NCBI RefSeq assembly: GCF_052857255.1 | Contig: NC_135497.1 | Coordinates: forward strand, 118,558,744-118,622,743 | Length of the DNA stretch: 64,000 nt | Origin: Amblyomma americanum | Taxonomy: Eukaryota; Arthropoda; Arachnida; Ixodida; Ixodidae | Reading direction: 5' to 3' | Shown here: piece after piece, positions 22,241 to 34,058 of the stretch | How the letters are laid out: every line of letters starts with the position of its first letter | Position numbering within the stretch: the first letter of the stretch is position 1 | Program-made: the position numbers and the translations under genes | Notes under the pieces: generated by a model | Seen by the model: only the letters and a program-made list of their open reading frames with translations | The model's database searches: none | Told to the model about the DNA's origin: nothing

Positions 22241-23528
22241 GTGACGGTCACCGCTCTGTCCCGGTTATGCGGTGTCGTCTTTGTAGTTGGCTGCAAAATC
22301 ACGTGAAAATGAAATTGAGGAAATAAAATCAGGAGGGCTCTTAAGCTTCGCCTTAAGAGTAGATGCGATAGCTCCTTCTCCCCATTTATCCTCTTTTTAT
22401 TTCTTTTCTTTCTCATTTCTCATCGCTTGCCAATCTAATATCACATTACAGATCACGGTCATCGATTACACTCGCAATTATGAATCATATAACTGATTAC
22501 CAATCACCAATAAAAATAACCGAATACTAATCACTATCAAGGTTACACTCCATCCTAGGCTACTACATACTCAAACACACCATTTGTTTCAGCAGACTGA
22601 AGCACGATAATAACGCCTATTCATTACACGCAAATTTTTTATGCCTACTTAGCTCAACCCCCCCCCCCCCCCTCCCCTCTTCAGTTTGGCCGTGGCGGAA
22701 AAGTACTTGCCCAGGTTCGAACAACAATGGTCAAAGCTTCGTATAGTGTAGATTCTTGGTCAAGTTTTTGAAGCGATATAACAAGAGAAATTTGCGCAAA
22801 CCAAGACGGGAGGCAGAAACACGGACACATACTTGGGCGCGCGCGTGTGTGTGTGTGTGTGCGTGTTTCTGCCTCTCGTCTTGGCTTGCGCAAAGTTTTC
22901 TCGATTATGGTCAATGCGGTTTTCTGGCGCAGATGGTTCGTTGATGAAAGAATCAGGACGTCTCATCGCCTGTGCACGCCTGAGCCAGTCAATTGACGCG
23001 AGGCGACCGCACCTTGCAGGCATAAAAGTACTAACAAGGTTGCATACCTTTTTAAAACTAACTAACAGAGCTCGAATTACGCGTTCGATTTGCGAGCGCT
23101 GTTACACCGGTGTAATGTGGGGGATGTGCAAACATTACCAGTGCTCTGTCGGCTGTGTGTGCTTACTCTCCACGCACACAGGGTAGGTTATGTTCCTTTT
23201 AATTCATTACGTTATGCTGATTATTCGGCTATCTAGATTCAAAGTAACTGCGGGGGCTAGACAGCCTGCGACAGCGCCACATCAATTTAATCATCGCACA
23301 TCAGGCCAGTTTTCTCGTCCGTGCTTTTTTTTGCAGTTAAATTCAGCTTAGTTGGGACGCCCCGCAGGTGTGTACGTCATGAGTTTTGCTGATTTGAAAT
23401 CTACCGTTATGAGCCGTGGCTACCTCATTTCTCTGTAAGCGGTTTCTCTGATTAACCGCTGATGGGAACTGCACGAAGCACTGTCTTCTGGGACATGCCG
23501 CCTGGAACAAAAACGTCCCACTTGGCTA
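22241..23528. other. Intergenic stretch with poly-C run and a fold-back
   Basis: It contains a C run at 22,658-22,672 and the palindrome at 22,785-22,902, listed separately. The rest shows no motif. It lies just downstream of the last recognised kelch exon and could hold its 3' UTR or a further exon, but I could not place either. Confidence 0.5.
22785..22902. repeat. Fold-back palindrome (hairpin) with GT-rich loop
   Basis: The arms at 22,785-22,823 and 22,862-22,902 are imperfect reverse complements (outer gagaaa/tttctc, then ttgcgcaa, ccaagacgggaggcagaaac). They are separated by a (GC)(GT)n centre. The layout fits a short non-autonomous fold-back element. Confidence 0.8.
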
Positions 23529-23836
23529 TTAAGAATATGAAAGCACGAGTGAGTACTGATCATCAAGGATGCTTGTTTCGATGGGTCGTTGCTGTAGAGG
23601 CCGCGGGGAACAAGTGGTGCCGCCGCCGAAACGCGCAGTAGCCAGACTCACCCAAATCCAACGAAACAGTGGCCAATCGAAACAATCGCCGGGCATCACG
23701 GCTGCGGCTGCGCCCGCCAAGCCCCTCGGCAGCGGTTCACACGGCATGACACTGCGACGGAGGGGGTTGAACAGGACCACGTCGTCGAACGGGCTGCTGT
23801 TGTCGTCCTGGCCCCCAACCAGGTACACCTCGTAGC
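23529..23836 (-). CDS. Kelch gene exon 7 (end uncertain)
   Basis: The acceptor is acgcgcag. The frame gives YEVYLVGGQDDNSSPFDD, VVLFNPLRR and GLAGAAAAVMPG, the sixth kelch repeat. A good donor, gg|gtgagt, occurs at 23,652/23,651, so either the exon is spliced there to an unseen exon, or it reads on for 40 residues to the stop at 23,529. I saw no clear polyadenylation signal just downstream, so the end is unresolved. Confidence 0.7.
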
Positions 23837-26800
23837 CTGCGCGTTGTGGCCAACGTTTCTGTTCACGTTTGCAGCCCTTGATATAAAGAGGTCGCGACGA
23901 AGAATAAGAACAACAATAAGAACACACCGGCTGCGCTGACGCCGAGTATCTGTGTCAGGGATGCCTTGGTGTCACTCTCGATGACCGCAACGATGTTGCG
24001 CTTAGTTTGCTGTACGACGCGAAAACTCGCCATAACAGGTAGCGACATATCAGTACTAGGAAATCGAGGAGAGAGTGTAACAAATCGATTTACACCTGTC
24101 GCGCGACCAACCCCTGCGACTAGCCATCGTGAACCCGCCTTAAGACAGGGTTATCTGCAGAACTCTGGTGGCGGATTGAGCTTGTCGGCGACTGCCAATG
24201 GCTCACTCACCTATCTTTGCCAAGCATACAGAGTGCCTCGGCGATGGCATGTCACATCGTCGCTCCAATGTCGACGAGGCCAGACGGAGCACGTCGATCC
24301 GCGAAGTGCACTTGACCTCGGGCTTCAGCTCCACGACGCCCCCTACTAGCCAGAGGTCAGGCTGCACGGGCACGGCCGAGCAAAAGGCCCTCTTCTCCGT
24401 CATCGCTGGTAGCTCAGTCCAGCTGCAAAACACGGCGTGTCTGCTTTTACTGAGAGCAGAGGAAGTCCGTCTGCCACCGATTCTTTACTGCGGTTAACAT
24501 AACGCAAAAAATATTAATGAGAGAGCTTTGTGCGCTGAATTTTGCGCATTTCAGATTTGCGCGAAAGGTTATCCGTTCCCTATCCCTGTAAAGATAAATA
24601 TAAAGGGGAACATTCGCCCTCAGAACAGTCCAACGCGTATAGCGGGCACTCACGTGTCTTTGCTCAGGTCGAATGCATACACTGAGTTCTGGAGGGTGTC
24701 CCCGTCGAGGCCATGTGTGATGCCTCCCACGATGTAGACTCGCCTGTCGATGGTGGCTGCAGCCATTCCCATGAGAGCCATCGGCATTGGGTGGATGAAG
24801 GACCATTGCTTCGCGTTGAGGTCATACATTTCCGCGCTGTTGAGCGTCCTGCAGAAAAACCGTCGCGCCGATCGGATCACGCCCTAAAATAAGCACCCGA
24901 CTGCTCCTCCTCCACAAGAGCTCTATTTCTCACAAGCAGTACCACTGCAAAGCAGAACTCTTCAATAAAAACAACATTCTTTCCACTCATATTATCTACA
25001 CACACATGTATAATATGTCATACATGCAATATATGTCCATTCCATTCGTATGTACTCATTGTACATGGCAGAACTTTATAAACATGACTCAGAAGATTTT
25101 CTCCGTGCACGCGCAGACTTAACGGCTGTAACAAAACATTACCATGCACGCAACAATAAGTTCTGGAAAATTTTGTTTTCACACTTAAAATTAGTGAACA
25201 AATGCTCCATCATGCTCTCCCGGACCTGCTCAAACACCTTCATGATCCAGGAGTTAATATCGGCCCTACTAAGAACAATATGCTCAAAAGCTTTCCTTGT
25301 AGCAAAAGCCTGAATACATATTTTGTTGTATCTGGTGTTTCCTATAATCGCTTTTAACTCTGTAAAGATGTGTGGTTTGGGCTGTCATTGTATATGTCTA
25401 GTAAATAGGGAGCTTTAAGCTCGTCAAGTGGAAACTTCCAGTTTTTCTTCGAGCCATCCTCTTCACCTTGTTTCTGGTGTGGAAAAAATAAAGGCATTGA
25501 TTGATTGATCGATTACTTGATTGATTGACTCATTTATTGATTCATTGACTCTTCTGTTCAGGTCAAAACATTAATGTTCTTACCGAGAATCCCCTCTACA
25601 CTTTACTATTCTGGCTTCGATTATGCGTTGCCAACACTGCAAAGCTCGTAATGTCCCGCAATGACCACATGACCTTAATGATTATTTTATCTTGTCTCAT
25701 TTTATATCTCATAGTACTGAGTCATGAGTCATATTCGTCAACCCCGTTATGATTTATGACTTTCGCCCAAGGCCGCTTATATGATGACACTTACCGAGCA
25801 TTAAAATTAGGACTTGCACGTCAGTGTTTCTTTTGAGCGAAGTTTGTTTTAATTTCGAACGAAAATTATCCAGTAAGCTTAACAAACAATTCTTTCGTCA
25901 TTGCAGGCAGTAAGTGACATAGGAATGTGGAAAAGCTTTCCGGAAGCATCGCTATATCTCTGGTGTTGCTTCTGATGCAATTAAAAAAACATGCTGTCGG
26001 CTGATGCTTCCAGCATTTATCTCGATGTAGAGTGTCGTAAGTTTTCACAACATGAAAAAAAACTAAAATATGCCCGGTTCTCAACAACAAATGGGGAAAA
26101 CAAAATTCTGATGCCTTTTTCTCTCTCGTCACTGCTGAATGCTATAGTGACATATTTAGAAACACTTTATTCTGAAATCAGTGAAATTTCGAGCGCCGTG
26201 AAAAAAGCACATGCAAGACGCAAGCGAATCACTTCAGCTCTAAATTCCTCAAAACTGGCAGGAAGGGCTGCAGTTTCTTGGAGGGTGCCATTTAGTCTGC
26301 TCTGTTCGTGGTGTGTTCGAAGAAGCGACGGCGAATCATGCGCCTAAGTCCTCGCTGACCCGCATGGAGCAATTTGTTGCGCGCGACAACGCGCCGCCGG
26401 CGAACCCCACGCGGCCGTGCCGCCACACCTGCACCCCCACGTGTGTAAGAAGCGGGCGCTACATAAACACCGGTGACATGCAAGCTCGGCGGCTCGACCG
26501 CGTTTGTTTCGGATGCGGCGCGTATCTCCGTGTAAAAAACGCTTCATGCTGGCCATGCTTAAGACGAGCCCCTGCTGGTTCAAAAGGTGCATGCCAGCTG
26601 GTAAAACTGATTCATGGCTTTTCTTTTTTGCTGTTGTCACAGGCTGCTCCAGCGGGCGAATAGAGGCTGTTGCATTCTCTGAATTCGAGCAAAGCTCTGG
26701 AGTGCAGGCTAGGTGATCTCACCGGCCGGTGCGATCTATTCCGCCAAAAACGATCATGCGGTCGTAGCAGCCAACGGCGGCGTGGAAGGCCCGTCCACGG

Positions 26801-29800
26801 TGCATTGTTGGCAGCTCGATCCACCTCTTCCTTGTGTTGCAGAATAAAAATGCCTTCCCCGATGGCTGCATGCTGCCGCTGCTTGTCACGCACTGGGGGT
26901 CCAGGCCACCTGCGCCGAGGGCACGGTTGCACTCAAGCAAGCGCATTGCCTATGACGTGTCACAGGATCGGAAGTGTAGGCCGCGCAATTGTAAGCAGCC
27001 GCCGCACTGGCTGCGATGCGCACCAAGCAGTTGCGTGTATGGTGACCGAGGAAACGAAACGAAAAGAAGAAAGACCCTGGAAGCTTGTTTCGCCTCTAGC
27101 CCCACGGTGCGTCGTGTGCATCCGTTCAGATCCACCGACAGTGTGGGATGATATGTGTGTGCGGTAAATAATATTAATATAAAAGAAATCAATTGAACTG
27201 AGGTTAGAGTTTAAGCCCGGCTGTGCATAAGACTATCCATGGGACGACAGCTGCAGATGCTTGGTTTTATGGCGCATAAAGGTTCTATGGCGTTCAATTT
27301 TATAGCGCATAAGTAGCTAAGACTACCAAGCGACAAGCAGGGGCTCAGAAATGCGTCTTTATTACGGTTCCTGATTTGCAATTTACTTCATAGATTTCCT
27401 TCTTGTATGAAATACAAGTGCATCAAGATCTCCAGCTATGTTTTCTTCTAAAGGAATGCTAGGCTTAAACGGAACGTGTTGGACGTGAAACTATTTCTAA
27501 ATGTATTTTCCTTCGTTTATCATATTTTGCTTATCTTTTTTCGTGAGTATGAAACATTTCTGTTAGTGCTGGCTAGAAGCTCTTCAAACAAGACACGGGT
27601 GCTCGAAAGTATCAGATAAAGCTATAAGCTACAAGAAAAGTAACTTCGCATTTAATCATCGGATAAAGTTTGACTTGAAAAGAGCAATATCAGAGGGGAG
27701 CACTTGTGCGCATCACTCATGCTTGGGGACCAAAAGCTGATCGAAAGCATTTCATTTTAGTCCGTTTGTAGCTTTGTGTAACATTGCGAGTAGAGCCGAC
27801 GTTAACGTTGCTTTTGTAGCAGGCGTTTTGCACTGTACTCACCTGCCACAACGACGTCGTTTTTGCCCACAACGACTGCAGTGTGATAGCACATGGGCTG
27901 AGGCATGAAGCCGTAGGTGCTCCAGCTATTGCTGCCCGGGTCATAGGACAGCACGGCGTCTCCTGCACGCAACGCGTGAGCACTGGAATGAGCTTCCTTT
28001 GTTCCTCCCACATTTCTAACAGCACTTAACACTAAAATCTTCTACCTGAAGGCCTCCTTGCCGCATGCGAACCAAGGGTACAACGCGTTCTGCGAGTGTC
28101 GGAGGCATGCGCGAGGATCCCGCTGAGCAGTTATTTAACAGCGTGTTTCTCTACGGCCTAGAGTCATACGTCACATGGAACTGATTTCGAGGGTGCAAAA
28201 AGAAGACGATCTTCGATGCGAATGACTGACCCACTTAAAAAATGTAAGCAGGAAACGGAGATAGAAACGGAAATGATAAAACCCGGAGTGATCTCTCCAA
28301 GGGCGCTTCCTTCGTAGATACTAAGTCGATGTTATGTACAATTAATGCCCATAACTGTCTGAGTGCCGGTAATGAAACTCTCTTGCCTCGGTTAATCCGG
28401 TATAGTCGCTCGCTAATTAAGGTTTCCATTGCAAGATTAATCTCAAGGGCGTGTAAAGCGTTTTCTATGTTGCTTGCAACACTGGTTTTTCACTGCGTCC
28501 GCATAAAACTGCGAACCAACGTAAGTGTCACAAAATCATGAATCCGATGCAAATGGAGTTTCTTTTTATAGCTCACGTGCGGATAACAACGCAAGCTATG
28601 GACCACTATACGCCTGCAAGTTGCAAATGAGGGGCAGCTTACCTTTAGGGCAATCATTTGGCCGGGGTGGTGTGATGCCTCCGAAAGACATAATTTTCCG
28701 GGTCAAAACTTTGCGGGTAAGTACATCAGTGGTTATGTAGTCCCTGTAAAACGCGTTGCCAAACAAGGATATCTGGATTTCGTTCACAGGCACATAAAAA
28801 GAGAAGAAAAAGGAGACAAATGTACATTCCTCACCACCAGCTCCTCTTTCGATCATCGTTTTCTGTTTCGACACCCACACAAAGGCATATTGTTCTCGAA
28901 GTTAGTCAGTGAAAACGCTGCTGCGCTAAGTCGCTACGATATATGCTGGGAGAGCGTGATGTTCGACAAGCACATCACCTTTGCTTTGCGTCGCATTTGG
29001 ATGTCGCGTGTTACACCACATGCATGAACGGGTAGCGATTACAACAGTTTATAGCTGTAATCAAAAACGGAAGGGGTATAGCAACTGAAATAATGCTTCC
29101 TTTTCTATCCGGCGAGTTTGCGACACCTCTCGGGGCTAGGATACCACAAAGGGATGCATCGTACATCGCAGCTGGATGATTGAAAAGTTCTGGAAATGAC
29201 GGCCGAGCGTCAGAGTAACAGGTATCAGAAGGCGCACAAGACAAAGCACAACGCCGTCTGGGGAGGGTGGGGGGTCAAGATATCGACCAGGGCGGTTATG
29301 AGGGACGTTTCAGTGTTTGCAAAGAAGCAGAAACGTTTTAGTTCTTTATTGCTTAGTTCGCTATTCTGCATCTTGTTCTCGTATAATTCCCCCCCAAAAA
29401 ACAGTCAAAAGTTCGATGGTGTATTGGCTTAAGACGGCGCACATATAGGTGGCCTTTCGATAAATTATACTCACCGCTTGTCGCCTGTTTTCGGCTTGAC
29501 TTGCGTCAAAATCTTCGTCACAAAGCTGGAGTAGTGCGGCTCACTTTCCTTGCTCGCCGCCACACAGTTTGGCGAACTGTGGCATGCGCGAAACTCTCTG
29601 GCACGACGATTCATCGTCTTCATCAAGTAGGATCCAGGAGCGCAGCATTTGTCATGGTCTACTTCTGTATGGTGTCTTCTTTCCTCGGCCATACGATGGT
29701 CCACTGTTTCGATAGTGCCAGCTTCGGGAGCTCTGCACTCGTAGCGACCCACTTCTATATGCTTTCCTCTGTTTTGGCTTAAGCGAGGACCCATAGCTTC

Positions 29801-30322
29801 CGCAAAGACGGATGCAGGGGCTTCAGACTGCTCACGGTCTCGCTTTCTACGCCACCACCCACTCTCGCTTATAAAACGTTCCATGGTCTCCACGATGTCA
29901 GGACCAGGATCTCTGTACTCGTGACGGCCCACATCTGCACACCATTCCTTGTTCTCGCTGATGCGCCGCTCCATCCTTTCAATAAGGTCGAACTCCAGGA
30001 TTCTGCTCTGGGCGCGGCCAGCTACTGAGATTCCACCCCTTTTCTGGCTGATACGGCGGTCAATAGTTCCCTTGCTACACTCATCGCGACCCACTTGCGC
30101 AAGCAGGGCCCTGTTCAGACTGGTACCATGGTTCATACTTTCCACAATGTAACCTCCCGGAGCTTCACACTCGCCACGAACCACTTCTGTACGCCGCGCA
30201 TTCTTCTCGCTGCTAGGATGGTACATTGTTTTCTCGAAGCCGGCTTCGGGAGGTCCACATCCCCAGTCTTCGCCGTCGTGAGAGGGCACGTAGAAATCTC
30301 GCGGCTCATCTCTCGCCCTCAT
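23529..30322 (-). CDS. Spliced gene: N-terminal 30-residue repeat domain plus six kelch repeats
   Basis: Seven exons join in one frame: 30,322-29,475, 28,743-28,643, 27,962-27,843, 26,909-26,723, 24,848-24,654, 24,422-24,211 and 23,836 down to 23,652 or to the stop at 23,529. Every intron is GT...AG, and all six junction phases (2,1,1,2,2,1) agree. Each also completes a sensible codon, for example the second Gly of a kelch Gly-Gly pair. The product is ~616 residues to the last donor, or ~656 if exon 7 is terminal. Residues 34-237 are 30-residue tandem repeats of unknown type. The remainder is six kelch repeats, so a complete beta-propeller, normally a protein-binding module. No BTB or BACK domain precedes it, unlike KLHL proteins. 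The ATG at 30,322 follows an in-frame TAG ten codons upstream, but an upstream exon cannot be excluded. The binding partner is unknown. Confidence 0.8.
24211..24422 (-). CDS. Kelch gene exon 6
   Basis: Acceptor ttttgcag and donor g|gtgagt bound 212 bases, or 70 residues. They continue the fourth repeat with WTELPAMTEKRAFCSA and carry the fifth, LWLVGGV through MPSPRHSVCLAKI. The intron to exon 5 is only 231 bp. Confidence 0.9.
24654..24848 (-). CDS. Kelch gene exon 5
   Basis: Acceptor ttctgcag and donor ac|gtgagt bound 195 bases, or 64 residues. They hold the best conserved repeat: AEMYDLNAKQWSFIHPMP, MAAATIDRRVYIVGG, then NSVYAFDLSKD. The preceding intron is the longest, ~1.8 kb, and contains a (GATT)n tract. 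Confidence 0.9.
24849..26722 (-). other. Large intron of the kelch gene with (GATT)n tract
   Basis: It contains a (TTGA/GATT)n tract at 25,494-25,550, preceded by aaaaaataaaggca. That layout resembles the 3' end of a truncated LINE, which I could not assign. No exon-like kelch sequence was found in it. Confidence 0.6.
26723..26909 (-). CDS. Kelch gene exon 4
   Basis: Acceptor ggcgcag and donor cg|gtgaga bound 187 bases, or 61 residues. They cover kelch repeat 2 (CNTRKRWIELPTMHRGRAFH, AAVGCYDR) and open repeat 3 with MIVFGGIDRTG. A competing AG further downstream (gcatgcag) is possible, but only this acceptor restores the frame from exon 3. Confidence 0.85.
27843..27962 (-). CDS. Kelch gene exon 3
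   Basis: Acceptor cgtgcag and donor g|gtgagt bound 120 bases, or 39 residues. They include the kelch signature YDPGSNSWSTYGFMPQP and TAVVVGKNDVVVAG. The leftover G plus the next exon's GT completes the second Gly of the second repeat. Confidence 0.85.
28643..28743 (-). CDS. Kelch gene exon 2
   Basis: Acceptor ttttacag and donor g|gtaagc bound 101 bases. They encode 33 residues ending RKIMSFGGITPPRPNDCPK, the first kelch Gly-Gly. The entry phase completes an Arg codon started in exon 1, and the exit phase leaves one G. Confidence 0.75.
29475..30322 (-). CDS. Kelch gene exon 1: tandem 30-residue repeat domain
   Basis: It gives 282 codons plus two bases, ending at donor cg|gtgagt. After ~33 leading residues the repeats run with anchor residues at 63, 117, 147, 177, 207 and 237, so the period is exactly 30. 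One unit (64-87) is six residues short. The visible consensus is R-R-[IM]-S-x3-R-x2-H-x-E-V-G-R-x-E-C-x-A-P-x4-V-E-T-M, which is charged, with one Cys per unit in most units. I recognise no family. The last ~45 residues (SKESEPHYSSFVTKILTQVK) leave the repeat and lead to the propeller. A broken relative lies at 52,850-53,501. Confidence 0.75.
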
Positions 30323-30687
30323 CTCTCGCCTTTTCTTGTTTGGGGAAAGCTGCTAGCGCTTAGATGCTTCAAAATTCGGCAAGGTCGCGTAGTTTCCTGC
30401 ACGAAAATCATAGCTGCCACTAGACCTAAGTGGTGAAATACGCTTCATTTTGTCAGGTACGTTAATCTTACACATCTTCCAATGAGCTTTCATGAAACAA
30501 GCATTAGCGTTGACTAGATGACGCTAAACATGCATTATCTTTAAATGCAGCAAATGTTACTAAACAGTAGCTACTTCCGTGTCAAAGCCGAGGGAGCGGA
30601 TATAAGCCACGCTGTGATAGATGGCTCCGTATTTCGACTGTATTCATGTAAAGAGTCTGACGGAATCCCGTCTGGTCGGGATGGTAC

Positions 30688-30855
30688 ATGACGAAAGTAG
30701 AAGGCGCCGACCAAAACAAAGGATGGCATTACGTTTCGGCTCCCCCACGGGAGACTTGTTCGCGATCTCCCGACGCGGGAGAACAAGGCTCCAGGGGGGA
30801 GCCGAAGCGTCATCCCATCTTTTTTTTTTTTGTCGGCGCCTTCTACTTTCGTCAT
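30688..30855. repeat. Fold-back palindrome (hairpin) upstream of the kelch gene
   Basis: A 168-bp imperfect palindrome. The outer arm atgacgaaagtagaaggcgc is mirrored as gcgccttctactttcgtcat, and the inner arms around gcttcggctccccc are mirrored too. It lies ~370 bp upstream of the putative start codon, so it could also influence transcription; no direct evidence supports that. Confidence 0.85.
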
Positions 30856-31214
30856 TTCGAATTTCTAGGGTTCTCATCTTTGGCACACCGTCCACATCCG
30901 TCGTGCAGCAAAATCTCGGTACACAAAGAATTTCGTCTTCGCCGAAACGCAGCTTTTGTGATCCCGAGCGAACACGCGAAACCTAGAGCCTAATAAGCAG
31001 AACGACAGTTTAAAAAAAAAAATCCATCGCGACGGGTATAGGAGAATGCAATAAACAGGTAAAAACTGTAAATATTAATCGCTCGAATGCGAATAAAATC
31101 TGACAAACTGGCTATTCGAAGCGAAGGCCTGATGATTTTGCGACTTAAATTAGTTCGGACGCATCACTGAACATAAGTGAAAACCGTTTTCTGCTCCTCC
31201 GCATGCCCGGGTTT

Positions 31215-33250
31215 ATTCCAGCAGGATTGCTCCAAATACGCATCGGCAAAATAACCAATGCCTTGAAACCGTCAGCTGACTCACGCAGACCTGATCATTA
31301 TCATTAGCACAGGTCTCTCGCAGGGACTGATATCTCTACGTGCCTGTTTAAAGTGCGCCCACGTATCAGATGACGAACACCAGTCTTTGTGCGTGGTGCC
31401 CGTCCTTAGCACCTATCGGATCTCACAATATGGCGCACAGCATCCAGCTTTACTTTGGTACGGCATATGCATTGTGCGGTTCAACATCCCGAAGCCGCAC
31501 ATGTGCGGGCTAGGAAATGGAGTGCATTGAATAAGTCCGACCACTGTGGTTCCTGAGCGGGCAGCGACGTAGCTAAGCTCTCGGGCGCTCTGGCCTCCAT
31601 CGACATGCGGCCGCCGCGGCAGGGCTAAGCCTAGCTAAGCCTTGTAGCTTACCTGGTTCAGATACTGGCAGGCGAAGGTCTTGTAACGCGCCTCTTTTAC
31701 CCGCCGCCTTCTCACCAAGAACGCGTCAAGGATGGCGCGGTCCCAGCGGCAGGTTTCTGCCGGTGCCTTGCCACAGCAAGATGAGCTGGAACGTCTTCGA
31801 AACGGAGGCGGGATTCCTGGCTCCTCGCGGATGCGCGCGACCTGCGGAATCGCGTGACCGTCCTCCTCTTCAGTGTCGATGGATGCTGCCGCGTGCAGGG
31901 ATATTTTTCCCTGCTACTGAAACTGCCAATGTTTTCGATCGCTCTATAGTGTATAATTAGTTGAATGTAAACATTAATATCACACGAAAAAAGAGCTGTG
32001 AATGATGCGAAGCGTAAAAGTGAATATTTTGATCCTATGATGGTAATTATTATTTTGGTTTTTCAATGAGATTCTAGTCGCACCCAGTGAATGCCTGGGG
32101 TTTAATTCTGATGCACATGGCAAGCAAATGCGCACTGGCATTTAATGTTTGGTTCCGCGCAGGATGCGTGATCTGTAAAAACCTAGAATCCAACAAAAAG
32201 AAAAGGAATGGAAGATCTTTTCACCGCTGACTGGGTTTCGTCGTGCAGGACTTCCTGGAATTCATATCGAGAAAACACGCAGCATGAGAGACCGGGATGG
32301 AGTGAGTCGCCACGACAGCACACCAACTTCTCTTTCAGTTTGCGTTGAAATTTATGCTGGGGCTTCAGTACGAGACAAATCATGAAGGGCTATGAGGCGC
32401 TTCATCCCATAGTTCGTGCCTTGTCTCGTCCTCGCACCTTTTAATCAAAGGTTTCGCGTAAGCTCGGTGCTTCGGGAATTTGTGTGGACTGAGGATTGAA
32501 TACTATGCACGAGAGATGAAGGCGTCGATTACCAACAGAAATAATGTGCTTGATCGGCGGTGATGCCAGGCCTTGCACACGCTTCGTAAGACGCCAACGG
32601 CTAAGGAATGCGCGGAGTGTGCACCAGGCATCATCGTTGGCTGTTAGCTAGAGTGAAGTCAACCAGAGGCCACTCGACAGTCAGAGCAAGCCCACTGAAA
32701 TGCGGGGTCATTGCTGCGGGGTGAAGCTGAACGCGAGAGGGAGCACGACTGCGGTCTGAGCTTTGGCTGCGAAGTGGTAAGGACAGTGTGGCAAACATAA
32801 GTGAAAACTGTTGTCTGCAGTTCACGTGAAGCTAGGAATGAAGACTAGGGGCATAATGCAAGTAATGAATGAATGCATTCACTCACATTGTGTATATCGT
32901 CCACTGTTACTTCGTCTCGATTTTGGTTACTCCTTGCGTGGCTCTAGTGTGCGCATATATAAAAATCTGTTTTGCTAATAAAAGCGCTTCGGGTGGGTCG
33001 GTATGCTCTTGCCTGCTCCTTCAACGAATTGGCTCACTTGCACGCGAAGGACTTGCAAACGAGGAAAGCGCAGCAATATAGAGGCGCGGTCAAGGGTATC
33101 ATGAAGATTGCTGTATTTACTATCGTCTATTTCTAGTCGTTTGTTGAATCATAATTTCTTATGAACAATCTTTTTTCCAGAAAGAGTGCTTATCAAAGCT
33201 GCCTGACGCCACTTCAGGCAAAGGTTGAGCTGGGCACCGAGGTGGTGCTC
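31215..33250 (+). repeat. Partial direct copy of the large repeat
   Basis: It aligns with 39,918-42,000 and then 47,790-48,250 of the right arm, in the same orientation. It lacks the right arm's LINE and the RTE fragment, and has small internal deletions. Markers include tttcgatcgctctatagt (31,935) and the gcataatgcaagtaatga stretch (32,849). Confidence 0.8.
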
Positions 33251-33700
33251 TTCCAATGAACTAAATTCAGTCCACTTAAAACGAACCTGACGGTAACACC
33301 AATTGCGTTCGTTGTATAAGTGGACTTGCCCTAGTACGCAAAAACAGAACTGAACAAATGTGGCGTTTATTTTTTAATGAAGTCTAGCTGAACCACGTTT
33401 GTTTCCCGGAGACAGACTCAATCAAGCCGCTTTCTAAGCTCTCCGGCATGGTACGAGAGTGATTGAAGCGTTCGCAGCAACTTTTTACGGTAGGTCGGCA
33501 CGCTCGTCTTCGTTGCTCAACAACGTTGCAAGTATGTAGAGATGAAGCGAGTGCTTCTCATGTGGGCCAGCCCTCTGTTCGCTTCCTTGACCAGGCGGCA
33601 GTGCAGAAGGCGGAGTTTCATTTGCGCAGGCGACGCACGCCACATGCCAGGTGGGCCTCCTCGATTGATTATAGACGTCTGAGATCGCTGTTCTTTTTCA
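33251..33700 (-). repeat. Repeat segment shared, inverted, with 51,650-51,990
   Basis: The stretch ttgtttcccggagacagact (33,398) and the following ~200 bp are the reverse complement of 51,660-51,880. It joins the partial copy on its left to the start of the right arm. Confidence 0.75.
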
Positions 33701-34058
33701 TTAGACAATAGCGCGAACGAACGAAGGATCGAGAACGATTAAACACACTGACCAGCGCTGACTCGCCACTACATTTTCTACTGAGAAAAAAACACATTTA
33801 TGACCGACAATCACATGACCATCGCACATGCCCAGAGTAAAATATTAGGACCAAAACATATATGTAAATGGCTAAAAATCCCTATTCATAGGTACCAGCT
33901 AGGACAACCGAGGAAACCAAAAACACGAAAAAAAGAACCACGAAAAAACCAAATTCACTAAAACAAATCACGTGTTGTCTAGAAAAGCAATCTGTTTACT
34001 GACTAACAATAACGATGGCTGACTAACGCATTCATCCTGTTTCTTCAGATCACTGTCT

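Noticed and set aside
23863..24048. Minus-strand frame with a hydrophobic segment (ILGVSAAGVFLLLFLFFVAT), a possible membrane anchor for the kelch protein
   Set aside because: It lies in the intron between exons 6 and 7 in a frame different from exon 6. No acceptor joins it in phase, and the hydrophobic run comes from low-complexity sequence.
25050..25313. 87-codon ORF inside the kelch intron
   Set aside because: No recognisable domain and no splice-site support. It lies upstream of a LINE-like (GATT)n tail and is probably part of an old repeat.
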